Shown here piece after piece: positions 46,256 to 58,006 of a DNA stretch of 64,000 bases (position 1 is its first letter; each line of letters starts with the position of its first letter). The DNA is from Streptomyces albireticuli (GTDB taxonomy: Bacteria; Actinomycetota; Actinomycetes; Streptomycetales; Streptomycetaceae), in contig NZ_JAJQQS010000004.1 in NCBI RefSeq assembly GCF_021228125.1, forward strand, positions 124,001-188,000, given 5' to 3'. The notes below the pieces were generated by a model. It ran no database searches, was not told the origin of the DNA, and saw only the letters and a list, made by a program, of their open reading frames with translations. Both the position numbers and the translations under genes were made by a program.

Positions 46256-46870
46256 TCAGCGGGCGTAGTACTCGACGACGAGCTGCTCGTCGCAGATGAC
46301 CGGGATTTCCTTGCGGTTCGGGTCACGGTCCAGGCGGAAGGCCAGCGCCTGCAGGTTGACCTGCAGGTAGCGCGGGGTCTCGCCCTCACCGGCGTAGCCG
46401 CCGGCCATGGCGACCTGGAAGGGGTGCTTGGCGCGGCTGCGCTCGCGGACCATCACGACGTCGTCGGGACGGACGCGGAACGACGGCTTGTCGACCTTGC
46501 CACCGTTGACCTCGATGTGGCCGTGGACGACCATCTGACGGGCCTGGTAGATGGTGCGGGCGATGCCCGAACGCAGGACCAGGGCGTCGAGGCGGCGCTC
46601 GAGCTCGACGACCAGCGCCTCGCCCGTCTTGCCCTCGGCCTTCTTGGCGCGGTCGTAGGCGCGGGCCATCTGGCGCTCGCTGATGTCGTACTGGGCGCGC
46701 AGACGCTGCTTCTCGAGCAGACGGACCTTGTAGTCCGAGTTCTGCTTGCGGCCGCGGCCGTGCTCACCCGGCGGGTAGGGGCGGGCCTCGAAGTACTTGA
46801 CAGCCTTCGGGGTCAGCGCGATACCGAGCGCACGGGACTTCTTGACCTTGGGACGCGACTGGTTAGGCAC
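46256..46870 (-). CDS. rpsD: 30S ribosomal protein S4 (zinc-free type)
   Basis: A 204-residue primary 16S rRNA-binding protein. [31 protein letters not shown] opens it, and the S4 RNA-binding domain follows ([25 protein letters not shown], then HIEVNGG). There are no cysteines, so this is the zinc-independent form. It stands alone, away from the alpha operon. The GTG at 46870 has GGAGGTCTGGAG upstream. An iron box lies 24 bp upstream of the start. Confidence 0.96.
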   Translation of the reverse strand: MPNQSRPKVKKSRALGIALTPKAVKYFEARPYPPGEHGRGRKQNSDYKVRLLEKQRLRAQYDISERQMARAYDRAKKAEGKTGEALVVELERRLDALVLRSGIARTIYQARQMVVHGHIEVNGGKVDKPSFRVRPDDVVMVRERSRAKHPFQVAMAGGYAGEGETPRYLQVNLQALAFRLDRDPNRKEIPVICDEQLVVEYYAR

Positions 46871-46893
46871 GTTCTCCAGACCTCCGTTGTAGG

Positions 46894-46912
46894 TTAGGTT
46901 AGGCTCACCTTA
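46894..46912. promoter_or_regulatory. DmdR/DtxR-type iron box in the rpsD-DUF2470 divergent promoter
   Basis: TTAGGTTAGGCTCACCTTA matches the Streptomyces iron box TTAGGTTAGGCTCACCTAA at 18 of 19 positions. TAGGTT at 46895-46900 also fits a plus-strand -10 hexamer, so a bound repressor would cover the promoter of the DUF2470 gene. The start of that gene is 15 bp further on and the rpsD start is 24 bp the other way. Confidence 0.8.
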
Positions 46913-46926
46913 CTCAAGGAGATCGC

Positions 46927-47781
46927 ATGTCTCGCCCTGGGAAAACCACGCGCGCCACAGACAACACAGACGAGAATGTCGACGCGGCACAGCGCATCGA
47001 CTCGACGGAGGTCCGATCAGCTCATGGTCTGCCGCGTCCCAGCGGGCTTGAAATCGCGCGGATGCCGTCAGCAGCCGAGCGCACACGAACTCTCGTACAG
47101 AGTACATGCTCCGCCGTGCTCCTCATCCCGGGGCTGGCCGGGGGTGCCGCCACGCGCGTGGACCAGCTGACCCCCGAGGCGCGCAGCGTGGGCCCCGACG
47201 GCGAGATCTTCCTGGTCTTCCCGGCCGATTCCCCGGCCGTCCGGGCCGCCACGCACGCGCAGGACGACGAGCTGGCCGCCGTGCTGGAGATCACGGACGT
47301 CGCGCCGGTCTCCGTGCCCCACCGGATCCGCGGCCGCGCCTGGATCTCCGGCTGGCTGACCTGTGTCCCCGGGGTCACCGAGCCCGGCCGGATGATGCTG
47401 CGGCTGGAGGTCGGCGAGACCAGTGTGGACGACCTGTGGGGCGCGGAGAGCGTCGAGCCGGACGACTTCGCGCGGGCGGAGCCCGATCCGCTGGTGTCGC
47501 ACGAGGCGGAGCTCCTCCAGCACCTGCACTCGGCCCACGGCGACCAGGTGCGCGGACTGTCCGCGCTGCTCGGCGAGCGCGGCTCGGCGGCCGAGCACCG
47601 GGCGGTGCCGCTCTCGCTGGACCGCTTCGGCCTGCGGATCCGCTTCACGGAGGGCACGGGCGGGGGCACGGGCGCGGCCGACCGCACCTTCGACGCGCGG
47701 TTCGAGTTCCCGGAGCCGGTGCGGGACATCGCCCAGTTGCGCAGGGCGATGCACACGCTGTTCGAAGCGGCGCTGGGGTAG
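46927..47781 (+). CDS. DUF2470 (HugZ C-terminal-like) protein, probably iron-regulated
   Basis: A 284-residue product from the ATG at 46927, which has an ideal AAGGAG site 6 nt upstream. The C-terminal ~85 residues (SHEAELLQHLHSAHGDQVRG, then LSLDRFGLRIRF and DIAQLRRAMHTLF) are a DUF2470 domain, as found in HugZ-type heme-degrading proteins. The middle (SAVLLIPG, FLVFPADSPAV) may be a diverged split barrel. The iron box in its promoter suggests induction under iron limitation. The first ~45 codons have atypical third bases, so ATG 47062 (MPSAAERTR) is an alternative start. Heme oxygenase activity is only inferred. Confidence 0.78.
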   Translation: MSRPGKTTRATDNTDENVDAAQRIDSTEVRSAHGLPRPSGLEIARMPSAAERTRTLVQSTCSAVLLIPGLAGGAATRVDQLTPEARSVGPDGEIFLVFPADSPAVRAATHAQDDELAAVLEITDVAPVSVPHRIRGRAWISGWLTCVPGVTEPGRMMLRLEVGETSVDDLWGAESVEPDDFARAEPDPLVSHEAELLQHLHSAHGDQVRGLSALLGERGSAAEHRAVPLSLDRFGLRIRFTEGTGGGTGAADRTFDARFEFPEPVRDIAQLRRAMHTLFEAALG

Positions 47782-47820
47782 GCGCGGCCCGTCACACCGG
47801 GGCTACGCCCCGGGCCCGGC

Positions 47821-47892
47821 CCTCGGACGCCGGACGGGCTTGAACACGGATCGCCCGGACCGGGCTCGATCAAGCCCGTCCGGCGTCCGAGG
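47821..47892. terminator. Bidirectional hairpin between convergent DUF2470 gene and rarA
   Basis: Perfect 23-bp arms (47821-47843 and 47870-47892) flank a 26-nt loop. The arm contains CGCCGGACGGGCT-like sequence related to the element at 33437. There is no T-run. Confidence 0.8.
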
Positions 47893-47949
47893 ACACCGCG
47901 CGAAGCGCGGCGGGAGTCCCGGGGCGCGGCCCTCGGATCACTCGTCGGA

Positions 47950-49320
47950 TCACTCGCCCGGCCCCGGCGGGGGCTCACCGCGCAGGCGGGCCCGGACGCG
48001 CTCCGCCACGTCCGCGTACCGCGCCTCCGCGCCGTACCGCGTCGGCTCGTAGTAACGCTTGCCGTGGATCGCGTCCGGCGCGTACTGCTGCGCGGCGATG
48101 CCGCCGGGCAGGTCGTGCGGATAGAGATAGCCCTGGGCGTGGCCCAGCTTCTCCGCGCCCTTGTAGTGCCCGTCGCGCAGATGCGGGGGGACCGGGCCCG
48201 CGAGACCCGCGCGGACGTCCGCGAGGGCCGCGTCGATCGCGAGGTACGCCGCGTTGGACTTGGGGGCGAGCGCGAGGGCCACGGCCACCTGGCCCAGCAC
48301 GATCCGGGCCTCCGGGAAGCCGATCAGCGCCACGGCCTGGGCACCGGCGACCGCCGTCTGCAGAGCGGTGGGGTCGGCCATGCCGATGTCCTCGCTCGCC
48401 GAGATCATCAGCCGCCGCGCGATGAACCTGGGGTCCTCCCCCGCCTCGATCATCCGGGCGAGGTAGTGCAGCGTGGCGTCCACGTCCGAGCCGCGGATCG
48501 ACTTGATCAGGGCGCTGGCCACGTCGTAATGCTGATCGCCGTCGCGGTCGTACTTCACCGCGGCCCGGTCGACCGAGTCCTCCAGGGTCTCCAGGGTGAT
48601 CTCGGGCTCGCCCTTGGCGATGGCCGAACCGGCACCGGCCTCCAGGGCGGTGAGGGCACGGCGCGCGTCGCCGCCGGCGATCCGCAGCAGATGCCCTTCG
48701 GCGTCCTCGGACAGCGTGACCGCGCCGCCGAGGCCGCGCTCGTCGGTGAGCGCGCGGCGCAGCAGGCCGCGCAGGTCGTCGTCGGTGAGCCCTTGGAGGG
48801 TGAGCAGCAGGGAGCGGGAGAGCAGCGGGGAGATGATCGAGAAGTAGGGGTTCTCCGTCGTGGCCGCGATGAGCGTGACCCAGCGGTTCTCGACGGCGGG
48901 CAGCAGGGAGTCCTGCTGGGCCTTGCTGAAGCGGTGGATCTCGTCGAGGAAGAGGACGGTCTCCTTGCCGTAGCCCCCGGAGGCGCGGCGGGCGCCGTCG
49001 ATGACGGCCCGCACCTCCTTGACCCCGGCGGTGATCGCGGACAGCTCCACGAAGCGCTTGTTGGTGGCCTGGCTGACGACATAGGCGAGCGTCGTCTTGC
49101 CGATGCCGGGCGGGCCCCAGAGGATCACCGAGGACGGGCCGGCCGGCCCTCCGCTGCCCTCCCCGACCAGGCGGCGCAGGGGGCTGCCCGGCTTGAGGAG
49201 GTGCCCCTGGCCGACGACCTCGTCGAGGGTGCGCGGGCGCATGCGGACGGCCAGAGGACTGCTCGCCGGGTCTTTCTCCTGGCGGTCCTCCGCGGCGGCG
49301 GTGAACAGGTCGGGTTCCAC
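47950..49320 (-). CDS. rarA: Replication-associated recombination protein A (MgsA/RarA AAA+ ATPase)
   Basis: A 456-residue AAA+ protein related to clamp-loader ATPases and acting at stalled forks. [21 protein letters not shown] precedes Walker [18 protein letters not shown], then Walker [17 protein letters not shown] and sensor [10 protein letters not shown]. The C-terminal tetramerisation domain includes [17 protein letters not shown] [19 protein letters not shown] 49320 (VEPDLFTAA) starts the familiar N-terminus though its ribosome-binding site is weak; GTG 49350 is an alternative. Confidence 0.92.
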   Translation of the reverse strand: MEPDLFTAAAEDRQEKDPASSPLAVRMRPRTLDEVVGQGHLLKPGSPLRRLVGEGSGGPAGPSSVILWGPPGIGKTTLAYVVSQATNKRFVELSAITAGVKEVRAVIDGARRASGGYGKETVLFLDEIHRFSKAQQDSLLPAVENRWVTLIAATTENPYFSIISPLLSRSLLLTLQGLTDDDLRGLLRRALTDERGLGGAVTLSEDAEGHLLRIAGGDARRALTALEAGAGSAIAKGEPEITLETLEDSVDRAAVKYDRDGDQHYDVASALIKSIRGSDVDATLHYLARMIEAGEDPRFIARRLMISASEDIGMADPTALQTAVAGAQAVALIGFPEARIVLGQVAVALALAPKSNAAYLAIDAALADVRAGLAGPVPPHLRDGHYKGAEKLGHAQGYLYPHDLPGGIAAQQYAPDAIHGKRYYEPTRYGAEARYADVAERVRARLRGEPPPGPGE

Positions 49321-49350
49321 GTCGAAAACCCTATGCCACCGCACTGACAA

Positions 49351-49378
49351 CGCCGCCGGACAGGGATGTCCGGCGGCG
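49351..49378. terminator. Hairpin terminator downstream of the VKOR gene
   Basis: Perfect 12-bp arms (49351-49362 and 49367-49378) have a GGGA loop, with outer TGACA/TGTCA pairing possible. It lies 29 bp after the VKOR stop and just upstream of rarA. Confidence 0.7.
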
Positions 49379-49406
49379 TCGACGTGTCAGTGGAGTGCGG
49401 GGGCGG

Positions 49407-50069
49407 TCAGGCCGAGCCGCCCGTCCAGAAGTCCCACCACCTGGTGAGGACGAGCATCCCGATGACGCCGATCCACAGCACCGGCACCACCCAGTGGAAC
49501 TCCAGCAGGCCGTTCTTCACCGCCCCGCGGACGGGGAGGAAGCCGTGCCGGATGTTCTGCACGGTGACGTACCAGAACATCACGATCGTGGCGACCCAGG
49601 CCAGGCAGCACCACAGGCAGAGCGAGCCGATGACGTACAGCGACTGGTACTGGAGCCAGGTCACGAAGCCGACGCCGAAGAGACAGCCCGCCTCCATGCC
49701 CAGCCAGTACCAGCGGCCGAAGCGGGCGCCGGAGAGCAGCGCCAGCCCGATCGCGATGATCGCGCCGTAGCAGACCAGGCCCAGCATCGGGTTGGGGAAC
49801 CCGAAGGCGTGCGCCTGCTCGCTCTCCATGATGTTGCCGCAGGAGACGATGGGGTTCAGGCTGCACCCGGGGGTGTAGGTCTTGCCCGCGACCTTGGCCT
49901 CAAGGATCTTGTTCTTGTCGATCGTGATGACCCAGGCCGCGAGCAGCCCCATGGCGCCGGTGATCACCAGCAGCAGTGCGAACGCGCGGCTGCCGCCGAC
50001 GGGCCCCGTGGCCGGGCCGTCCCGTTCCGCTCCGTCGGTCGCCGAGCGGTCAAGTGCCGAAGTGGTCAT
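49407..50069 (-). CDS. Vitamin K epoxide reductase (VKOR) family membrane protein
   Basis: A 220-residue protein with about five TM segments. It has the loop cysteine pair [13 protein letters not shown] and the active-site motif CLWC within [14 protein letters not shown]. Bacterial VKOR homologues reoxidise DsbA-like thioredoxins using quinones and so drive disulfide formation outside the membrane. ATG 50069 (MTTSALDR) is preferred over the upstream frame. It is 60 bp downstream of hisS, in the same direction. Confidence 0.9.
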   Translation of the reverse strand: MTTSALDRSATDGAERDGPATGPVGGSRAFALLLVITGAMGLLAAWVITIDKNKILEAKVAGKTYTPGCSLNPIVSCGNIMESEQAHAFGFPNPMLGLVCYGAIIAIGLALLSGARFGRWYWLGMEAGCLFGVGFVTWLQYQSLYVIGSLCLWCCLAWVATIVMFWYVTVQNIRHGFLPVRGAVKNGLLEFHWVVPVLWIGVIGMLVLTRWWDFWTGGSA

Positions 50070-50128
50070 AGCGCCGTTGATCCCATCAGTCGGTCGTCGC
50101 CGCCCATTCTGCCCCAAGCGCCCGGTAA

Positions 50129-51391
50129 TCAGCCCTGCCGGGCGAGGAGTTCGCTCACCACCGCGTCGAACGCGACAGCGGTCTGCTCACCGCTCTCCAG
50201 GTCCTTGAGCTGCACCACGCCCTCGGCGAGGTCACGCTCGCCCGCGACGAGCGCGAAGCGGGCACCGGAACGATTGGCCGATTTCATGGCGTTCTTCAGG
50301 CCCTTGCCACCGAAGGCGAAGTCCGTGGCGACCCCGGCCCGGCGCAGCTCCGTCACCAGGCCGAAGAGGGTCTTGCGGGCCTCCTCGCCCAGCGGCACCG
50401 CGTAGACCTGGGTGGCGGCCGGCAGGTCGAGCTCGATGCCCTCGGCCTTCAGCGCCAGGACCGTGCGGTCGACGCCGAGCGCCCAGCCGACGGACGGCAG
50501 CGCGGGGCCGCCGATCATCTCGGAGAGGCCGTCGTAGCGGCCGCCGCCGCCCACCGCGGACTGCGAGCCGAGGCCGCCGTGGACGAACTCGAAGGTGGTG
50601 CGGGTGTAGTAGTCCAGGCCGCGGACCAGCTTCTCGTCGTCCACGAAGTCGACGCCGGCGGCGGTCAGCAGCGCGCGGACCTCCTCGTGGTAGGCCTTGC
50701 AGGCCTCGCAGAGGTGGTCGCGGAGCATCGGGGCGCCGACGAGCTGCTTCTGGACGGCCTCGCGCTTGTCGTCGAGGACCCGCAGCGGGTTGATCTCGAT
50801 CCGGCGCCGGGTGTCCTCGTCGAGGTCGAGGCCGCGCAGGAAGCCCTGGAGGGCCTCCCGGTAGGCCGGGCGGCACTCCTTGTCGCCCAGCGAGTTGAGC
50901 AGCAGCCGGAAGTCGCTCAGGCCGAGCGACTTGTAGGCGTCGACGGCCAGGATGATCAGCTCGGCGTCCAGCGCCGGGTCCTCGGCGCCGATGGCCTCGG
51001 CGCCCACCTGCGAGAAGTGGCGGTAGCGGCCGGCCTGCGGGCGCTCGTAGCGGTAGTACGAGCCGGAGTACCAGAGCTTGACCGGGAGGTTGCCGGCCTT
51101 GTGCAGGTTGGCCTCCAGGGCCGCGCGCAGCACGGAGGCGGTGCCCTCGGGGCGCAGCGCGAGCTCGTCGCCGCCGCGCGTGGTGAGGGTGTACATCTCC
51201 TTGGACACGATGTCGGTGGACTCGCCGACGCCGCGGGAGAACAGCTCGACCTGCTCGAAGCCGGGCGTCTCGATGTAGCCGTATCCGGAGCGCTTGAGCG
51301 GCGCGGCGATGGCCTCGCGCACGGCGAGGTAGATCGCGGAGTCGGGCGGGGTCAGGTCGTAGGTGCCCTTGGGGGCCTTGAACGTACTCAC
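50129..51391 (-). CDS. hisS: Histidyl-tRNA synthetase
   Basis: A 420-residue class II synthetase. It has [13 protein letters not shown] at the start, motif 2 [20 protein letters not shown], the His-specific [17 protein letters not shown], and motif 3 [13 protein letters not shown] with a C-terminal anticodon-binding domain. The GTG start is 10 bp after the MBL gene stop, so they form an operon. Confidence 0.97.
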   Translation of the reverse strand: MSTFKAPKGTYDLTPPDSAIYLAVREAIAAPLKRSGYGYIETPGFEQVELFSRGVGESTDIVSKEMYTLTTRGGDELALRPEGTASVLRAALEANLHKAGNLPVKLWYSGSYYRYERPQAGRYRHFSQVGAEAIGAEDPALDAELIILAVDAYKSLGLSDFRLLLNSLGDKECRPAYREALQGFLRGLDLDEDTRRRIEINPLRVLDDKREAVQKQLVGAPMLRDHLCEACKAYHEEVRALLTAAGVDFVDDEKLVRGLDYYTRTTFEFVHGGLGSQSAVGGGGRYDGLSEMIGGPALPSVGWALGVDRTVLALKAEGIELDLPAATQVYAVPLGEEARKTLFGLVTELRRAGVATDFAFGGKGLKNAMKSANRSGARFALVAGERDLAEGVVQLKDLESGEQTAVAFDAVVSELLARQG

Positions 51392-51401
51392 GGAAAAATC
51401 G

Positions 51402-52124
51402 TCACATTCCTCGTCGCGGAGCGGCGGTAGAACCGCTTCCGATGCCGCGCTGCGCGTCGGCGACCTCCCGCAGGAACGGGTTGGTGGCGCGCTCGCGGCC
51501 GATGGTCGTCTGGGGGCCGTGGCCGGACAGCACCACGGTCGAGTCGTCCAGCGGCAGGGCCACGCGGGCCAGCGACCGGAGCATCTCGGCGTGATCGCCG
51601 CCGGGCAGATCGGTGCGTCCGATGGAGCCGGCGAACAGGAAGTCCCCCGAGAAGAGCACCGACGGGACGTCGGCGGTCTCGGGCATCCTGAAGGTCACCA
51701 GCCCCTTGGTATGGCCGGGCGCGTGCGCGACGGTGAACTCCATGCCCGCGAGCTCCAGACGGGTGCCGTCGGACAGCTCCTTGAGGTCATCCGGCTCTCC
51801 CACCGTCAGCTCGCCCATCAGACGCTCCCCCAGGGAGCGGCCCAGCGCCTTCTCGGGATCGCTCAGCATGTAGCGGTCCCCGGGGTGGATCCAGGCCGGG
51901 ATGTCGTGCGCGCCGCACAGCGGGACGACCGACGCGACGTGGTCGATGTGGCCGTGGGTGACGAGGACGGCGACGGGCTTGAGCCGATGCTTCGCGAGTG
52001 CGTCCTCGACGCCCTGGGCCGCCTGGTGGCCCGGATCGATGATCACGCACTCCTCGCCGGCGGCAGGGGCGACCAGATAGCAATTGGTCCCCCAGGCCCC
52101 GGCGGGGAACCCGGCAATGAGCAC
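51402..52124 (-). CDS. MBL-fold metallohydrolase (glyoxalase II-like)
   Basis: A 240-residue metallo-beta-lactamase-fold enzyme with [14 protein letters not shown] (THxHxDH), [11 protein letters not shown] and [14 protein letters not shown], and a closing [19 protein letters not shown]. The set matches GloB-like or YcbL-like hydrolases that cleave thioesters. A conserved partner of hisS in many bacteria. GTG start at 52124. Confidence 0.9.
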   Translation of the reverse strand: MLIAGFPAGAWGTNCYLVAPAAGEECVIIDPGHQAAQGVEDALAKHRLKPVAVLVTHGHIDHVASVVPLCGAHDIPAWIHPGDRYMLSDPEKALGRSLGERLMGELTVGEPDDLKELSDGTRLELAGMEFTVAHAPGHTKGLVTFRMPETADVPSVLFSGDFLFAGSIGRTDLPGGDHAEMLRSLARVALPLDDSTVVLSGHGPQTTIGRERATNPFLREVADAQRGIGSGSTAAPRRGM

Positions 52125-52304
52125 GTTCGTCCTTAGAGATCGACCAGCGGAGAATCCAGCAGTGGATCACCGGGCCCCCGGCGGGGAACCCGGCCGCTAC
52201 AGAGCCTACCGGCGGCACTCCCGCCGCCGCGAACCCGTATACGGTACGGGCACACACGCAACACGGGCTCACCATCTGGACGACACGGCACGAGGAGACA
52301 CCCG

Positions 52305-53135
52305 GTGGTCAGTAACGAGCAGCGGCGGCGGCAGCTCGCCCGGGAGAAGTTCGAGCGCCAGCAGGAGCGCCGGGAGGCGGCGCGCCGCAAGGCCCGCCGC
52401 CGCAACGCGGTGATCGCCGCCGGTCTCGCCGTGGTGGTGGCCGCGGGCGCTACCGCGTTCGCCACGGGCGCACTGTCGGGCGATTCCGGCAAGGGTGACA
52501 AGAAGGACAGCGCGGACGCGGCGGCCCCTTCGGTCACGCCGAGCCGCGGCCCCGACCCGTGCGCGAAGGCCGCCCCGGGCACGCCCGCCGCCAAGACGTG
52601 GAAGACGGAGCCGGAGATGACCGTCGACACCTCGGCGTCGTACGCGGCGAAGCTCGACACCACCTGCGGCACGATCGACCTGACGCTGGACGCCGCCAAG
52701 GCCCCGCACACGGTCAACTCCTTCAACTTCCTCTCCGGGCAGGGTTACTTCGACCACACCACCTGCCACCGGCTGACCACGGACCCATCCCAGATCTTCG
52801 TGCTCCAGTGCGGCGACCCCAAGGGCACCGGCATGGGCGACCCCGGCTACCGGCTCAAGGACGAGAACCTCAAGGACCCCGCCGTCAAGGACGGGGTGTA
52901 CCCCGCCGGGACGCTCGCGATGGCCAACGCCGGGCCGGACACCGGCGGCAGCCAGTTCTTCCTCGTCTACAAGGACAGCAAGCTGGCGCCGAACTTCACC
53001 CCGTTCGGAAAGGTCGGACCGGAGGGCATGAAGGTGCTCCGGAAGATCGCCGCCGCGGGTGAGCGGCAGGGCGGCGGCGACGGCGCCCCGAACGCGACGG
53101 TCGTCGTCAACAAGGCGTCGGTGACCAAGTCCTGA
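52305..53135 (+). CDS. Membrane-anchored or secreted cyclophilin-type peptidyl-prolyl isomerase
   Basis: A 276-residue protein. A highly basic N-terminus (RRRQLAREKFERQQERREAARRKARRR) precedes a TM or signal segment at about residues 35-55, then a Ser/Pro/Lys linker and a cyclophilin domain (TCGTIDLTLDAAKAPHTVNSF, GYFDHTTCHRLT, then TLAMANAGPDTGGSQFFLVY). It probably catalyses prolyl isomerisation of exported proteins. The catalytic-site Arg sits in TCHRLT. The GTG at 52305 follows GAGGAG at 7 nt. Confidence 0.93.
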   Translation: MVSNEQRRRQLAREKFERQQERREAARRKARRRNAVIAAGLAVVVAAGATAFATGALSGDSGKGDKKDSADAAAPSVTPSRGPDPCAKAAPGTPAAKTWKTEPEMTVDTSASYAAKLDTTCGTIDLTLDAAKAPHTVNSFNFLSGQGYFDHTTCHRLTTDPSQIFVLQCGDPKGTGMGDPGYRLKDENLKDPAVKDGVYPAGTLAMANAGPDTGGSQFFLVYKDSKLAPNFTPFGKVGPEGMKVLRKIAAAGERQGGGDGAPNATVVVNKASVTKS

Positions 53136-53391
53136 CGCCGTTCCGGCGGCCGCCGGCCGTCCGCCACGTGCCCGCCCGGCGAAATTTCGGTCGCGCGGGA
53201 TACGGACAGCCGGGCCGCCGGTCGCCTATGTTGGCGTTGTGTAGGGTGCCTGCTCCGACGGCTGCGAAGCACCCATCGACACCCGAATCGATCAGGCCGT
53301 CGGACCGGCCAGGGCGCGGCCCTGCCGGAACAACTGTGGACGATGCCCGAGGGGCCGCGCACCGGCCCCGGCATCATGTGGAGGAGGCGCT

Positions 53392-54621
53392 GTGAGCAGC
53401 GACCCATGGGGCCGCGTCGATGAGACGGGGACTGTGTACGTGCGTACCGCCGACGGGGAGAAGGTCGTCGGTTCGTGGCAGGCGGGCTCCCCCGAGGAGG
53501 CCCTCGCTTACTTCGAGCGCAAGTACGAGGGCCTGGTCGTCGAGATCGGCCTCCTCGAACGCCGGGTCAGGACCACCGACCTTTCGGCCAAGGACGCGAC
53601 GACCGCGATCGACCACCTGCGCACGCAGGTGGACGAGCACCACGCGGTCGGCGATCTGGACGCGCTGCGCAAGCGGCTCGACCAGCTCGTCGCCACGGTC
53701 GAGACCCGCCGCGAGGAGCGTAAGGCCGCCAAGGCCAAGCAGTCCGACGAGGCCCGTACGGCGAAGGAGGCGCTGGTCGCCGAGGCCGAGGAGCTGGCGG
53801 CGAGCGAGCAGTGGCGGTCGGCGGGTGAGCGGTTGCGCGCCCTGGTCGACACCTGGAAGGGCCTGCCGCGCCTCGACCGCAAGGCGGACGACGAGCTGTG
53901 GCACCGCTTCTCGCACGCCCGCTCGGCGTTCTCCAAGCGGCGCAAGGCGCACTTCGCGTCGCTGGACGCGCAGCGCGAGGACGCCCGTAAGGCCAAGGAG
54001 AAGCTGGTCGCCGAGGCCGAGTCGCTCTCCGGGTCCACGGACTGGGGACCGACGGCCGCGCGCTACCGCGAGCTGATGGCCGAGTGGAAGGCCGCGGGCC
54101 GGGCGCAGCGCGAGTCGGAGGACGACCTGTGGACCCGCTTCCGCGGCGCCCAGGACGTCTTCTTCCAGGCGCGCGGCGAGGTGTTCGCCGAGCGCGACGC
54201 CGAGCAGCAGGTCAACCTGACGCGGAAGGAGGAGCTGGTCGTCGAGGCCGAGAAGCTGCTCCCCGTCACGGACCTGAAGGCGGCGCGGGCCGCGTTCCGC
54301 TCGGTCAACGAGCGCTGGGAGGCCATCGGCCATGTGCCGCGGGACGCTCGGCCCAAGATCGAGGGCCGGATGCACGCCGTCGAGCGCGCCATCCAGGAGG
54401 CCGAGGAGTCCGAGTGGCGGCGGACGAACCCGGAGGCGCGGGCCCGTGCGGCCGGTCTGACCGGGCAGCTCCAGGCGGCCGTGGACAAGCTCCAGGAGCA
54501 GGCCGACAAGGCGCGTGCCGCGGGCAACGACGCCAAGGCCGACAAGCTCACCCGTGAGCTGGAGGGCCGCAAGGCCCTGCTGGACCAGGCCCTGAAGGGC
54601 CTTGAGGAGTTCGGCGGCTGA
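53392..54621 (+). CDS. DUF349-repeat coiled-coil protein
   Basis: A 409-residue, very charged helical protein. DUF349 repeats occur about residues 150-330 (DELWHRFSHARSAF, DDLWTRFRGAQDVFF and RWEAIGHVPRDARPKIEGRM). Coiled-coil segments surround them. The GTG start follows GGAGG. It is a conserved neighbour of relA in Streptomyces. The function is unknown; the family has been linked only loosely to nucleic acids. Confidence 0.88.
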   Translation: MSSDPWGRVDETGTVYVRTADGEKVVGSWQAGSPEEALAYFERKYEGLVVEIGLLERRVRTTDLSAKDATTAIDHLRTQVDEHHAVGDLDALRKRLDQLVATVETRREERKAAKAKQSDEARTAKEALVAEAEELAASEQWRSAGERLRALVDTWKGLPRLDRKADDELWHRFSHARSAFSKRRKAHFASLDAQREDARKAKEKLVAEAESLSGSTDWGPTAARYRELMAEWKAAGRAQRESEDDLWTRFRGAQDVFFQARGEVFAERDAEQQVNLTRKEELVVEAEKLLPVTDLKAARAAFRSVNERWEAIGHVPRDARPKIEGRMHAVERAIQEAEESEWRRTNPEARARAAGLTGQLQAAVDKLQEQADKARAAGNDAKADKLTRELEGRKALLDQALKGLEEFGG

Positions 54622-54633
54622 AGTCGGCCGTGC

Positions 54634-54679
54634 GCATGAGTAAGGGGCTCCGGCAACAGCCGGAGCCCCTTACTCATGC
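54634..54679. terminator. Bidirectional terminator between DUF349 gene and relA
   Basis: A perfect 21-bp stem (54634-54654 with 54659-54679) closed by an AACA tetraloop lies between the convergent genes, 12 bp after the DUF349 stop. Confidence 0.88.
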
Positions 54680-54696
54680 GTGGACCGGAGCGATGC

Positions 54697-57279
<2,583 letters not shown>

Positions 57280-57383
57280 GAGCACTCCTCAAGCGGGGTC
57301 CGGCCCCCGATCAGGTCCGGGACTGCCATGGTATCGAGCCACGGCGGCCGACCGCCGCGCGCCCGGCTGTGCCCCGTACGACG

Positions 57384-57424
57384 CAGGGGGCGGGCCCGGG
57401 GTTCTCCCCCGGGCCCGCCCCCTG
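57384..57424. terminator. GC hairpin between apt and relA
   Basis: Perfect 17-bp arms (57384-57400 and 57408-57424) have a 7-nt loop and lie 15 bp after the apt stop. There is no T-run. Confidence 0.65.
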
Positions 57425-57439
57425 TGCCGCGCCGTCGGC

Positions 57440-58006
57440 TCAGACGGTGATCAGGGCCTCCAGCGGCGCCCCGTCGAGCGCCTCGGCCAGCCGCGCGCGG
57501 CCGGGCAGGAAGCCGAGCTCCATCAGCACGACGACGCCCGCGACCTCGGCGCCGGCCCGGCGGATCAGCCGCAGGGACGCCTCGGCGGTGCCGCCGGTGG
57601 CCAGGACGTCGTCGATGACCAGGACCCGGTCGCCGGCGCCCACGGCGTCGGCGTGCATCTCGATCTCGGCGGTGCCGTACTCCAGGGAGTACGCCTGGGC
57701 GAGGGTGGCACCGGGCAGCTTGCCGGCCTTGCGGACGGGCACGAAGCCGAGCCCGGCACGGACGGCCGCCGGGGCGCCCAGGATGAAGCCCCGGGCCTCC
57801 AGGCCGACGACCTTGGTGGCGCCGTACTTCTCGCACAGCCCGGCGAGGGCGTCCGTCAGCGCGGCGAACGCCTTGGCGTCGGCGAGCAGCGGGGTGATGT
57901 CCTTGAACATCACGCCCGGCTCCGGGTAGTCCGGCACGTCGTGGATGTGCGCCAGGAGCAGGTCACGCAGCTTCTCGTCGGCGGTGCCGACGCCCACGGC
58001 GCTCAT
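57440..58006 (-). CDS. apt: Adenine phosphoribosyltransferase
   Basis: A 188-residue salvage enzyme making AMP from adenine and PRPP. It has HIHDVPDYPEPGVMFKDITPLL at the N-terminus, VGLEARGFILGAPAA and the PRPP motif VLVIDDVLATGGTAEA. ATG 58006 overlaps the secF stop in ATGA. The upstream in-frame extension is the secF shadow. Confidence 0.96.
   Translation of the reverse strand: MSAVGVGTADEKLRDLLLAHIHDVPDYPEPGVMFKDITPLLADAKAFAALTDALAGLCEKYGATKVVGLEARGFILGAPAAVRAGLGFVPVRKAGKLPGATLAQAYSLEYGTAEIEMHADAVGAGDRVLVIDDVLATGGTAEASLRLIRRAGAEVAGVVVLMELGFLPGRARLAEALDGAPLEALITV

Noticed and set aside
46910..47107. Minus-strand 65-codon ORF in the rpsD-DUF2470 region
   Set aside because: It runs against the DUF2470 start and iron box, and lacks a ribosome-binding site and any known domain.
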